Source of the DNA: Mangrovibacter plantisponsor
GTDB lineage: Bacteria; Pseudomonadota; Gammaproteobacteria; Enterobacterales; Enterobacteriaceae
NCBI RefSeq assembly: GCF_003182475.1
Contig: NZ_QGTS01000001.1
Location: 293,980-357,979, forward strand
Length of the DNA: 64,000 nucleotides
Direction: 5' to 3'
In this document: one piece after another, positions 38,227-46,804 of the stretch
Layout: each line of letters opens with the position of its first letter
Numbering within the stretch: position 1 is the stretch's first letter
The notes under the pieces: generated by a model
Told to the model about the DNA's origin: nothing
What the model saw: the letters and a program-made list of their open reading frames with translations, nothing else
Database searches by the model: none
Made by a program: the position numbers and the translations under genes

Positions 38227-39387
38227 TTAAATACCGGATTCTTTCACCGGGTCCGGGTTCCAACCCATTATACGCGCCTTTTGTTGTTGCACCGCTTGTT
38301 TACCAAACGTCCACATACAGAAAGCACACGCCCCAAATAAAGCCGCAATCACCGCCACAAAGAGCCTTGAAATACCATCTTTCTTGATGGGTAAAGAAGG
38401 CGACATCTGATAGCGGAAAGGAGAAAAATCAATCTCCTTAATTTTTACCGCTTCCAGTTGTTCAAGGACATGTTGCTGATTAAGCAAATCAGCATTAAGT
38501 TCTGCAACATCATGAATCGACTTCTCTATATTGAGTTTTTCCGCCAGGCCATGAGACCCCAGAGCGATGCTGAAATCCGGGTCATCATTCACTACCTGGC
38601 CACTGCTATAGACCGGTTCTTTGATACCTGCGGCATTTGCGACAGCCAGGGAATAATTCAGGCGCTGAATCGCAACATTGTGTGCATTTTCCAGCCGCGT
38701 GCGTTCCAGGTTCAGTTGGCGTTGTTTGTAGCGAACATTAAGCGCCAGGTCGTCCTGAATGGTTTTTACTTCCTCCGCCACCACCTGCTTCATCACGTAT
38801 TCGATATACCCGGTGAGCACCTGTTGTGCATCCTGCGCATCGGGTGCGGTAAACTTCAGCGTCCAGGATTCATAAGGGCTGTTTTCAGGGTGCTTTGCAT
38901 CTACATCAGATGCAGCGGTTATCTTGCCAGAGACCTGAACCACCGCGCGGTGTAAGTCATCAGCAGTATATTTCGCCCCATCTAATTGAGACAAAATAAA
39001 CGGTGACTGGGACAAGTAACTCGCTTTCAGCGTCTGGGAGTCAAACTTTTTCAAAAAGGATTTGAACAACTTTTGCGGGTCAACATGGCGCTCAACGCCC
39101 AACACGTTGAGGGGGATTAACTGGCTCCTCAGAGCTTCAAGCTGAAAACTTTCGGCTGGTGTGACAACTGCCTCGCTGGTCCATTTCTGGGGCAACAGAA
39201 AAGTTATCGCCACCCCAATGAGTGCACACAGAAGTGTGAACATAATTAACTGTTTTTTAACCTGTCCAAGTAAGGAAAGCAAAGCAATTAAGTCGATTTC
39301 ATTCTCTGGACGTGATAAAGCGAGTGATTCATTCCCATTAAAAAAATCAGTTTCCCCCTGATTTTTCAAAGCACTTTGCACTGTCAT
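38227..39387 (-). CDS. fepE: FepE, very-long-chain O-antigen length regulator (Wzz/PCP-1 family)
   Basis: Inner-membrane polysaccharide co-polymerase of 386 residues (E. coli FepE 377). TM1 is at about 46-65 and TM2 at about 339-359, with a large periplasmic coiled-coil domain between them. It ends with the SPSLPIKKDG motif before TM2, as in FepE, and shares NRLNYSL-type and VYSSGQ..DDPDFSI segments with it. In Salmonella FepE sets very long O-antigen chains. In K-12 fepE sits in the fep-ent cluster; here it stands alone inside the pectin island, about 22 kb from entH. Why it is here is unclear. Confidence 0.88.
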   Translation of the reverse strand: MTVQSALKNQGETDFFNGNESLALSRPENEIDLIALLSLLGQVKKQLIMFTLLCALIGVAITFLLPQKWTSEAVVTPAESFQLEALRSQLIPLNVLGVERHVDPQKLFKSFLKKFDSQTLKASYLSQSPFILSQLDGAKYTADDLHRAVVQVSGKITAASDVDAKHPENSPYESWTLKFTAPDAQDAQQVLTGYIEYVMKQVVAEEVKTIQDDLALNVRYKQRQLNLERTRLENAHNVAIQRLNYSLAVANAAGIKEPVYSSGQVVNDDPDFSIALGSHGLAEKLNIEKSIHDVAELNADLLNQQHVLEQLEAVKIKEIDFSPFRYQMSPSLPIKKDGISRLFVAVIAALFGACAFCMWTFGKQAVQQQKARIMGWNPDPVKESGI

Positions 39388-39898
39388 CGTATCCCTCTAA
39401 GGTCTTTGCTACTGGTGTACATGCATCCTGCAAGACCGATTTATAATGTTATACAAAACAAAATTTTAACAAAATTATTCTGTCAGATTTCTGACCGTTA
39501 ACACTTTACCGCACTCACCAGGCTGAAAATAGGAAAATTCCCCTTCCACTACTAAAAATGGTAGAACCTGACACCTTCCTCTGCTCCCTGCCCGTACAGG
39601 CAAAAACCTCTGTCACATCAAATTTTCAAAACATCGTTTCGACTTTGATCACATTTCCATTAAACAGCGAATGACGGCGAATAAAATAACAATAGAATAA
39701 AATAAAACGCTGTTTTACAAACATGAAATAGCGGTTCATTTAAACCTGTATGCACTGTCTTTCCTGTTACAGGACAAAGAATTGAAATTGTTTTGCACAG
39801 TGCTGGCCCATGCCAGCACTCACCGCTACAGCACACCACAGGTGCGCTGTGCAGCAGTAAGCAGCCGTTTCTCTAATTGTTTGCCAGGTAGGTATATT
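39388..39898 (+). promoter_or_regulatory. tog operon promoter region with two KdgR-like palindromes
   Basis: This 511-bp, AT-rich gap separates divergent fepE and togM. Two KdgR-like palindromes are seen: TCAAAACATCGTTTCGA (39626-39642) and TAAAACGCTGTTTTA (39703-39717). A TTTGATCACATTT (39644-39656) next to the first has a CRP half-site. No gene is supported; an in-frame extension of togM to 39782 has no family match. KdgR repression with CRP activation is the known pattern for tog genes in Dickeya and is inferred here. Confidence 0.65.
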
Positions 39899-40789
39899 AT
39901 GAATGAAAACAAGCTTCTGGGTCTGGCCTGGATATCGCCCTATATTATAGGGCTGATAGTCTTTACGGCCTTCCCATTTGTTTCATCGTTTTTTTTAAGC
40001 TTTACCGATTATGATTTAATGAACCCGCCCACATTTAACGGTATTGAGAATTATCGTTACATGTTTTTGGAAGACGGACTCTTCTGGAAATCAATGGGTG
40101 TCACCTTTGCCTATGTATTTATTACTATTCCGTTAAAATTAGCCTTCGCACTGGGTATTGCGTTTGTTCTTAATTTTAAATTACGCGGAATTGGATTTTT
40201 CCGTACGGCTTACTATATACCGTCCATTCTGGGCAGTTCTGTTGCCATTGCGGTTTTGTGGCGCGCACTGTTTGCGATTGACGGCCTGCTCAATAGCTTT
40301 ATCGGCTTTTTTGGTATGGATGCCATCAACTGGCTGGGCGAGCCTTCACTGGCGCTGATGTCAGTTACCTTGTTGCGCGTGTGGCAGTTTGGTTCAGCGA
40401 TGGTTATTTTCCTGGCTGCACTACAAAATGTTCCGCAATCTCAGTATGAAGCAGCCATGATTGACGGTGCGTCTAAATGGCAGATGTTTATGAAAGTGAC
40501 GGTGCCACTGATTACGCCAGTTATTTTCTTTAACTTCATTATGCAGACCACACAGGCATTCCAGGAGTTTACCGGCCCTTACGTTATTACTGGCGGTGGG
40601 CCAACTTATTACACCTACTTATTCTCACTCTATATCTACGATACCGCGTTTAAATACTTCGACATGGGCTATGGCGCCGCACTGGCCTGGGTATTGTTCC
40701 TGGTCGTCGCGCTATTCGCATCTATCGCATTCAAGTCTTCAAAATACTGGGTGTTCTACTCTGCCGATAAGGGAGGCAAAAATGGCTGA
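39899..40789 (+). CDS. togM: Oligogalacturonide ABC transporter permease TogM
   Basis: One of two inner-membrane permeases of the TogMNAB importer, 296 residues, MalF/UgpA type with about six helices. The EAA loop (EAAMIDGASKWQMFMKVTVPL, at about 190-210) contacts the ATPase TogA. The ATG at 39899 follows AGGTAGGT. Its stop overlaps the togN start by 8 nt. Substrate assignment rests on the neighbours: ogl lyase genes, KdgR boxes, kdgM and kdgF. Confidence 0.9.
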   Translation: MNENKLLGLAWISPYIIGLIVFTAFPFVSSFFLSFTDYDLMNPPTFNGIENYRYMFLEDGLFWKSMGVTFAYVFITIPLKLAFALGIAFVLNFKLRGIGFFRTAYYIPSILGSSVAIAVLWRALFAIDGLLNSFIGFFGMDAINWLGEPSLALMSVTLLRVWQFGSAMVIFLAALQNVPQSQYEAAMIDGASKWQMFMKVTVPLITPVIFFNFIMQTTQAFQEFTGPYVITGGGPTYYTYLFSLYIYDTAFKYFDMGYGAALAWVLFLVVALFASIAFKSSKYWVFYSADKGGKNG

Positions 40790-41693
40790 TATACAGCATA
40801 GCCCGATGTCGTCGCAAAAACTCTCTAATGCTGAACGGGAAGTTCAGCGTACTCTGCGACGGGAAAAAATAAACGCGTGGATCCGTTATGTGATTCTGCT
40901 GTTTGTCGGTTTATTAATGCTTTATCCACTGGCCTGGATGTTTTCGGCCTCCTTTAAACCGAACCATGAAATCTTTACCACGCTGGGTTTATGGCCTTCA
41001 AATCCGACATCCGACGGGTTTATCAATGGCTGGAAAACCGGTACGGAATACACCTTTGGTCATTACATGCTCAATACCTTTAAGTATGTGATTCCCAAAG
41101 TATTACTGACTATTATCTCTTCTACTGTGGTTGCCTACGGCTTTGCCCGTTTCGAGATCCCCTGGAAGAAATTCTGGTTCGCCACATTGATTGCCACCAT
41201 GTTGCTGCCAAGCACTGTTCTGCTGATCCCGCAGTACCTGATGTTCCGTGAAATGGGCATGCTGAATAGCTATTTGCCACTGTATTTGCCACTGGCATTC
41301 GCAACTCAGGGGTTCTTTGTCTTCATGCTGATTCAGTTCCTGCGTGGTGTCCCGCGCGATATGGAAGAAGCGGCCCAGATTGATGGCTGTAACTCCTTCC
41401 AGGTGCTGTGGTACGTGGTGGTGCCGATTCTTAAACCCGCCATTATCTCCGTCGCGCTGTTCCAGTTTATGTGGTCAATGAACGACTTTATCGGCCCGCT
41501 GATTTATGTCTACAGCGTGGATAAATACCCCATTGCACTGGCGCTGAAAATGTCTATCGATGTCACCGAAGGCGCACCGTGGAATGAAATTTTGGCAATG
41601 GCGAGTATCTCCATTCTGCCGTCAATTATTGTTTTCTTCCTGGCTCAACGCTACTTCGTTCAGGGCGTTACCAGTAGCGGAATTAAAGGTTAA
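40782..41693 (+). CDS. togN: Oligogalacturonide ABC transporter permease TogN
   Basis: Second permease, about 303 residues, MalG-like with six helices and the EAA motif EEAAQIDGCNSFQVLWYVVV. A hydrophilic N-terminal extension of about 35 residues precedes helix 1. The start at 40782 has GGGAGG at 40771-40776. It is coupled to togM by the 8-nt overlap, and togA follows after 12 bp. Confidence 0.9.
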   Translation: MADIQHSPMSSQKLSNAEREVQRTLRREKINAWIRYVILLFVGLLMLYPLAWMFSASFKPNHEIFTTLGLWPSNPTSDGFINGWKTGTEYTFGHYMLNTFKYVIPKVLLTIISSTVVAYGFARFEIPWKKFWFATLIATMLLPSTVLLIPQYLMFREMGMLNSYLPLYLPLAFATQGFFVFMLIQFLRGVPRDMEEAAQIDGCNSFQVLWYVVVPILKPAIISVALFQFMWSMNDFIGPLIYVYSVDKYPIALALKMSIDVTEGAPWNEILAMASISILPSIIVFFLAQRYFVQGVTSSGIKG

Positions 41694-41705
41694 CGAGGGA
41701 ATATC

Positions 41706-42833
41706 ATGGCTGAAGTTATTTTTAATAAACTCGAAAAAGTCTACTCCAACGGCTTCAAAGCGGTACATGGTATCGACCTGAAAATCGCAGACGGAGAATT
41801 CATGGTCATCGTCGGCCCGTCAGGTTGTGCTAAATCGACAACCTTGCGCATGCTTGCGGGGCTGGAAACCATCAGTGGCGGTGAAATTCGCATTGGTGAA
41901 AAAGTGGTGAATAACCTGGCACCTAAATCGCGCGGAATCGCGATGGTGTTCCAGAACTACGCGCTCTACCCACATATGACGGTGCGTGAAAACCTGGCGT
42001 TTGGCCTGAAGTTAAGCAAGTTGCCAAAAGAACAGATTAATGCGCACGTCGACGAAGCGGCCAAAATTCTTGAGCTTGAAGACCTTCTTGACCGGTTGCC
42101 ACGCCAGTTATCTGGCGGCCAGGCTCAGCGCGTTGCCGTTGGCCGTGCCATCGTGAAAAAACCCGATGTTTTCTTGTTTGACGAACCACTGTCCAACCTT
42201 GACGCCAAGTTACGCGCCTCCATGCGTATCCGTATTTCTGACTTGCATAAGCAACTGAAGAAAAGCGGTAAACCTGCGACCACGGTCTACGTAACACACG
42301 ACCAGACAGAAGCGATGACCATGGGTGACCGTATTTGTGTCATGAAGCTCGGCCACATCATGCAGGTAGATACACCAGATAACCTGTACCACTACCCGAA
42401 AAACATGTTTGTTGCTGGCTTTATTGGTGCGCCAGAAATGAATATCAAACCATCAAAACTGCTGGTGCAGAATGACCGGCTGCATATTCGTGTCGGCGAA
42501 GACTTACTTGAGCTCAACGACACACAGCAAAAGAAACTTGCCGACCATAAAAACCAGGATGTGTTCTTCGGTATCCGCCCTGAATTTGTCTCCATTGCCG
42601 ATGAACCCTTTGCTGGCAGCCACACAACCGGCCAAATGGTGCGCGTAGAAAACATGGGGCATGAATTCTTCGTCTACCTGAAGGTGGGTGACTTCGAACT
42701 CACTGCCCGTATCCCTTCCGATGAAGCTAAACCGATTATTGAAAAAGGGCTGCATCGCCAGGTGTATTTCAAATTCGATATGAATAAATGCCATATCTTT
42801 GACGCAAAAACAGAACAAAACCTCTCTCTCTGA
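41706..42833 (+). CDS. togA: Oligogalacturonide ABC transporter ATPase TogA
   Basis: ATP-binding subunit of 375 residues, MalK/UgpC type. Walker A reads GPSGCAKST (37-45), with Ala42 where most ABC proteins have Gly; the Lys43 is kept. The signature is LSGGQAQRVAVGRA, Walker B is VFLFDEPLSNLD, and the switch His is in VYVTHDQTEAMTM. The C-terminal TOBE/regulatory domain (about 235-375) is present. Relatives with the same Ala are, to my knowledge, found among sugar ATPases and active, so loss of function is not assumed. Confidence 0.92.
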   Translation: MAEVIFNKLEKVYSNGFKAVHGIDLKIADGEFMVIVGPSGCAKSTTLRMLAGLETISGGEIRIGEKVVNNLAPKSRGIAMVFQNYALYPHMTVRENLAFGLKLSKLPKEQINAHVDEAAKILELEDLLDRLPRQLSGGQAQRVAVGRAIVKKPDVFLFDEPLSNLDAKLRASMRIRISDLHKQLKKSGKPATTVYVTHDQTEAMTMGDRICVMKLGHIMQVDTPDNLYHYPKNMFVAGFIGAPEMNIKPSKLLVQNDRLHIRVGEDLLELNDTQQKKLADHKNQDVFFGIRPEFVSIADEPFAGSHTTGQMVRVENMGHEFFVYLKVGDFELTARIPSDEAKPIIEKGLHRQVYFKFDMNKCHIFDAKTEQNLSL

Positions 42834-42847
42834 CAGGAGTCATGATA

Positions 42848-44134
42848 ATGAAAAAAATGTTATTGGGTGCCCTGATTACGACCACACTGGCAATAACCAC
42901 CGGCCAGGCTTTTGCTGAGCAGGTGAATTTACGTATGTCCTGGTGGGGCGGTAACAGCCGCCATCAGGCAACGCTTAAGGCACTCGACGAGTTTCATAAA
43001 CTACACCCGGATATCAATGTTAAAGCGGAATACACTGGCTGGGACGGCCATTTATCCAGGCTGACCACTCAGATTGCCGGGCGCACCGAGCCCGATGTCA
43101 TGCAAACAAACTGGAACTGGCTGCCTATTTTCTCTAAAGATGGCACTGGTTTTTATGACCTCAACCAACAGAAAGATGTACTGGATCTGACCCAGTTCTC
43201 TGCAAAAGAACTGCAATCCACCACCGTTAACGGCAAGCTCAACGGGATCCCGACATCGGTGACAGCACGCGTTTTCTATTTTAATGACCAGACCTGGCAA
43301 AAAGCGGGTATCGCTTTCCCGAAAACCTGGGATGAGCTGATGGCTGCCGGGAAAACATTTGAAACCAAACTGGGTAAACAATATTACCCGGTAGTACTGG
43401 AACACCAGGATGTTCTGGCACTGCTTAACTCTTATATGGTGCAAAAATACAATATTGCTGCCATTGATGAGAAAACCAAGAAATTCGCTTACACCAAAGA
43501 ACAGTGGGTAGAGTTTTTTGGCATGTATAAGAAGCTTATCGATAGCCATGTAATGCCAGACACCAAGTACTATGCCTCTTTTGGCAAGAGCAACATGTAC
43601 GAAATGCGCCCATGGATCCAGGGTGAATGGGGTGGCACCTATATGTGGAACTCCACTATCAATAAATATTCCGACAACCTTCAGCCACCGGCCAAACTGG
43701 AACTGGGTAGCTACCCTATGCTCGAAGGTGCAACTGATGCAGGCCTGTTCTTTAAACCCGCACAAATGTTCTCAATTGGTAAATCCAGTAAGCATCCAAA
43801 AGAATCAGCCATGCTGATTAACTTCCTGCTGAACAGCAAAGAAGGTGTGGAAGCACTGGGGCTGGAACGCGGTGTTCCGCTAAGCCATGCAGCAGTAGAG
43901 ATCCTCACAGCAGACGGTTCAATCAAAGACACCGATCCGGCTGTTGCAGGGCTGAAACTGGCTCAATCACTGCCAACCAAACTTTCTGTCTCGCCTTACT
44001 TTGATGACCCGCAGATTGTGGCGCAGTTTGGCACCACTCTGCAGTACATCGATTATGGGCAAAAAACAGTTGCAGAAGCAGCAGCGGATTTTGAGCGCCA
44101 GTCGGACCGCATTTTGCGTCGCGCCATGCGTTAA
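42848..44134 (+). CDS. togB: Oligogalacturonide-binding protein TogB
   Basis: Periplasmic solute-binding protein, family 1 (MalE-like), 428 residues. The signal peptide is about residues 1-23 (MKKMLLG... ending AFA). Of two near ATGs, 42848 is chosen because AGGAG (42835-42839) is 8 bases away; the other at 42842 is only 2 bases away. Last gene of togMNAB, followed by a strong terminator. It should capture oligogalacturonides passing through KdgM. Confidence 0.92.
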   Translation: MKKMLLGALITTTLAITTGQAFAEQVNLRMSWWGGNSRHQATLKALDEFHKLHPDINVKAEYTGWDGHLSRLTTQIAGRTEPDVMQTNWNWLPIFSKDGTGFYDLNQQKDVLDLTQFSAKELQSTTVNGKLNGIPTSVTARVFYFNDQTWQKAGIAFPKTWDELMAAGKTFETKLGKQYYPVVLEHQDVLALLNSYMVQKYNIAAIDEKTKKFAYTKEQWVEFFGMYKKLIDSHVMPDTKYYASFGKSNMYEMRPWIQGEWGGTYMWNSTINKYSDNLQPPAKLELGSYPMLEGATDAGLFFKPAQMFSIGKSSKHPKESAMLINFLLNSKEGVEALGLERGVPLSHAAVEILTADGSIKDTDPAVAGLKLAQSLPTKLSVSPYFDDPQIVAQFGTTLQYIDYGQKTVAEAAADFERQSDRILRRAMR

Positions 44135-44220
44135 TCACATGCCTGGTTGGTGTTTGCCAATGGTTATCCACTCACTACTGCCTGTTACCGGGCGGGAGTC
44201 AGGATAACTGAACACCGAAT

Positions 44221-44253
44221 TACCCTGCCTCACATGGGGCAGGGTATTTTTTT
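44221..44253 (+). terminator. Terminator between togB and the first ogl gene
   Basis: TACCCTGCC/GGCAGGGTA stem followed by eight T residues. It lies 87 bp after togB and only 18 bp before the next start codon, so downstream ogl expression would depend on read-through or on a promoter not seen. Confidence 0.88.
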
Positions 44254-44270
44254 ATTTGTAAGGAGATATC

Positions 44271-45401
44271 ATGGCTAAAGGAAGAAAAGTTCATCTTTCG
44301 TTTCGCAGCCACATTGACCGTGAAACAGGCCACGAGGTTGTACGCTTAACGCCCCCTCATGTTATTTGTCATCGCAATTATTTTTACCAAAAATGTTTTA
44401 CCCGGGATGGGCAAAAAATTATCTTTGGCGGCGCATTCGAAGGCCACTGGAACTACTATCTACTGGATCTCAATCGCGAAATTGCCACCCAACTGACTGA
44501 AGGCAATGGCGACAATACTTTTGGCGGTTTTTTATCCCATGATGACCGCCACCTGTGGTATGTCAAAAATAAACGCGAACTGCGTAAAGTCTGTCTTGAA
44601 ACCTGGGAAGAACAGTGTGTCTACGAGGTTGACTCCGAGTGGGTTGGTTATGGTACCTGGGTTGCCAATAGCGACTGTAGCCAGCTTGTGGGTATTGAGA
44701 TCCGCAAGTCTGACTGGCGTCCATTGACTGACTGGCAAAAATTCCGCGACTTCTGGTACACCCGCCCGGAATGCCGGTTAATTCGGGTCGATTTACATAC
44801 TGGTGAGCACCATGTGGTATTGCAGGAAAAAAACTGGCTTGGTCACCCAATCTGGCGCCCGGATGACGACCAGACCATCGCATTTTGCCATGAAGGGCCA
44901 CGCGACCTGGTCAATGCACGTATGTGGCTGACGGACCCACAAGGGAAAAGGATGCGCAAGGTGTGCCAGCCGCAACCCGGTGAGAGTATGACTCATGAGT
45001 TTTGGGTGCCCGATGGAAGTGCGCTCTATTATGTCACGCACCATGAAGATGATGCCCACCGCTATTTATGCAGCGCAGACCCGGAAACCCTCGAAAACCG
45101 CAGGCTGAGAACAATTCCCCCCTGCTCCCATTTAATGAGCAGCCATGACGGGCGCTGGGTTGTGGGAGACGGTTCACCGCATAAGACTGGTGCTCCAGAG
45201 CTCAACGATCCTTTTATCTGGGTGTTCGATCTGCATAAGGGCAGCCAGAAAGCTATTTGCCGCCATGATTCGTCATGGAAGGTACTGGAAGGCAACCGCC
45301 AGGTCACTCACCCACATCCCTCGTTTTCACCGGATAACCAGTGGGTTTTATTTACTTCAGATGCTGAAGGAATGCCAGCGCTGTGGCTGGCACATGTATA
45401 G
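44271..45401 (+). CDS. ogl: Oligogalacturonide lyase, divergent paralogue (PL22)
   Basis: Cytoplasmic lyase that cuts unsaturated digalacturonate and short oligogalacturonides to monomers. It has 376 residues in a seven-bladed beta-propeller. All catalytic and manganese positions known from Yersinia Ogl are kept: His242 (THEFW), His287 (CSHLM), Gln344, His347 and His349 (RQVTHPHPSF). It has a strong AAGGAGATAT ribosome site. It differs clearly from the second copy at 46805, with a 6-residue shorter loop before the HPHP motif and an early C-terminus. It lies behind togMNAB and converges on kduD. Confidence 0.9.
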   Translation: MAKGRKVHLSFRSHIDRETGHEVVRLTPPHVICHRNYFYQKCFTRDGQKIIFGGAFEGHWNYYLLDLNREIATQLTEGNGDNTFGGFLSHDDRHLWYVKNKRELRKVCLETWEEQCVYEVDSEWVGYGTWVANSDCSQLVGIEIRKSDWRPLTDWQKFRDFWYTRPECRLIRVDLHTGEHHVVLQEKNWLGHPIWRPDDDQTIAFCHEGPRDLVNARMWLTDPQGKRMRKVCQPQPGESMTHEFWVPDGSALYYVTHHEDDAHRYLCSADPETLENRRLRTIPPCSHLMSSHDGRWVVGDGSPHKTGAPELNDPFIWVFDLHKGSQKAICRHDSSWKVLEGNRQVTHPHPSFSPDNQWVLFTSDAEGMPALWLAHV

Positions 45402-45447
45402 TACCGTTAACCTTACCGCCTCCTTATGGAGGTGGTTCATAGCTAAT

Positions 45448-45485
45448 AAAAAACCTCTGCACGGCTTCCCGGGCAGAGGTTTTTT
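45448..45485. terminator. Bidirectional terminator between ogl and kduD
   Basis: AAAAAACCTCTGC ... GCAGAGGTTTTTT: a 12-13-bp symmetric stem with A and T runs on both sides, placed between two convergent genes. Confidence 0.9.
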
Positions 45486-45501
45486 AGAGGTGGGATACGA
45501 A

Positions 45502-46263
45502 TTAACGAGCCAGCCAGCCACCGTCAACAGCAACGGTATAACCGTTGATGTAATCTGACGCATCTGATGCCAGGAATACTACCGGCCCCATCAGGTCACT
45601 TGGCAGGCCCCAACGCCCGGCAGGGATACGGTCGAGGATTTCAGCACTACGCTGTTCATCGCTACGCAGTTGCTGGGTATTGTTAGTTGCCATATAACCC
45701 GGTGCGATGGCATTCACGTTGATATTGTGTTTGGCCCATTCGTTCGCCATCAGGCGAGTGATACCCATTACACCGCTTTTTGATGCAGTGTAAGACGGCA
45801 CGCGGATCCCGCCCTGGAAAGAGAGCATGGAAGCGATGTTGATAATCTTGCCGCCTTTACCCTGCGCAATAAATTGTTTCGCAACTGCCTGAGACATAAA
45901 GAAGACAGTTTTGATGTTCAGGTTCATCACGTCATCCCAGTCTTTTTCGCTAAATTCAATAGCGTCCTGGCGGCGAATCAGGCCTGCATTGTTGACCAGA
46001 ATATCGATATGGCCAAATTCAGCAACCGCACGCTCCAGTAAAGCCGGGATACCTTCAATCTGGCGCAGGTCGGCAGTCAAACTCAGGAAACGACGCCCCA
46101 GAGCAGCCACACGCGCGATAGTTTCAGTTGGTTCAACAATATTGATACCAACGATATCGCAGCCAGCTTCTGCCAGACCAATCGCCATGCCCTGACCAAG
46201 CCCAGTGTCACACCCGGTAACCAGGGCGACTTTACCTTCTAAGGAGAATGAATTCAGAATCAT
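45502..46263 (-). CDS. kduD: 2-dehydro-3-deoxy-D-gluconate 5-dehydrogenase KduD
   Basis: Short-chain dehydrogenase that reduces 2,5-diketo-3-deoxygluconate to 2-keto-3-deoxygluconate in pectin breakdown. The ATG at 46263 with AAAGGAA upstream gives 253 residues, identical to E. coli. The cofactor motif TGCDTGLGQG is at 16-25 and the catalytic set is Ser145, Tyr158 and Lys162. KduI, its partner in K-12, is not next to it and was not seen anywhere in the window. It is divergent from ogl across a KdgR-box-rich region. Confidence 0.96.
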   Translation of the reverse strand: MILNSFSLEGKVALVTGCDTGLGQGMAIGLAEAGCDIVGINIVEPTETIARVAALGRRFLSLTADLRQIEGIPALLERAVAEFGHIDILVNNAGLIRRQDAIEFSEKDWDDVMNLNIKTVFFMSQAVAKQFIAQGKGGKIINIASMLSFQGGIRVPSYTASKSGVMGITRLMANEWAKHNINVNAIAPGYMATNNTQQLRSDEQRSAEILDRIPAGRWGLPSDLMGPVVFLASDASDYINGYTVAVDGGWLAR

Positions 46264-46804
46264 AAGTAAGTTTCCTTTTAGAGCGCATGTTGCGAACGGG
46301 CGTATCACGCGACAGCAAATATGAATAGTTCAGTTAAACAGTGCATTACCTTAAACGGTTCGTTTCAGGCGCATGCGGTAACGGCTATCTGATAAAGCTG
46401 AAAACCCGTATTCCCTTAACACCGTTTAGTTTGTACGCTCATCTTAGACGGCTTGAAATACCATTTCAATTCTTATTGAAACGTTGTTTCAGTTTTTAAG
46501 CATGTTATTTTCATTTTTGATATTCTGATCACGGTTAGGCTCAGCGCCTGGGGTTCCAGGGGAAAATAAACACACAACAGAAGGCCAGGAAGCCATAACC
46601 GGTAACAACAATTCTGCTATTTCACTGGTAATTTGCGCCAGCAATCACATAAAATGAAACGATGTTTTGATAAATTACCAACTTGTTTTTGAACTTAACC
46701 ACTTTATGGGTATACCCGCAGATTTTCGGGCTACAGCAAGAAGCTGATGTAACAGGTAACCTGATGGCTGAAGGGTATAAAACTGGAATTTTGAGGAGTT
46801 AATT
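46264..46804. promoter_or_regulatory. kduD-ogl divergent control region with three KdgR-like boxes
   Basis: This 541-bp gap holds TGAAACGTTGTTTCA (46477-46491, a near-perfect KdgR core), TGAAATACCATTTCA (46454-46468, a weaker one phased 23 bp away) and TGAAACGATGTTTTG (46655-46669). The first pair is nearer kduD (about 200 bp); the third is 136 bp before ogl. No gene is supported. Separate operators for the two divergent promoters fit KdgR control of both. Confidence 0.8.

Noticed and set aside
38458-38955. Plus-strand open frame of 165 codons
   Set aside because: Antisense to fepE, which has complete family features.
43052-43765. Long open frame (237 codons) on the minus strand
   Set aside because: It lies fully inside togB in antisense, has no ribosome site or family match, and togB itself is clearly the real gene.
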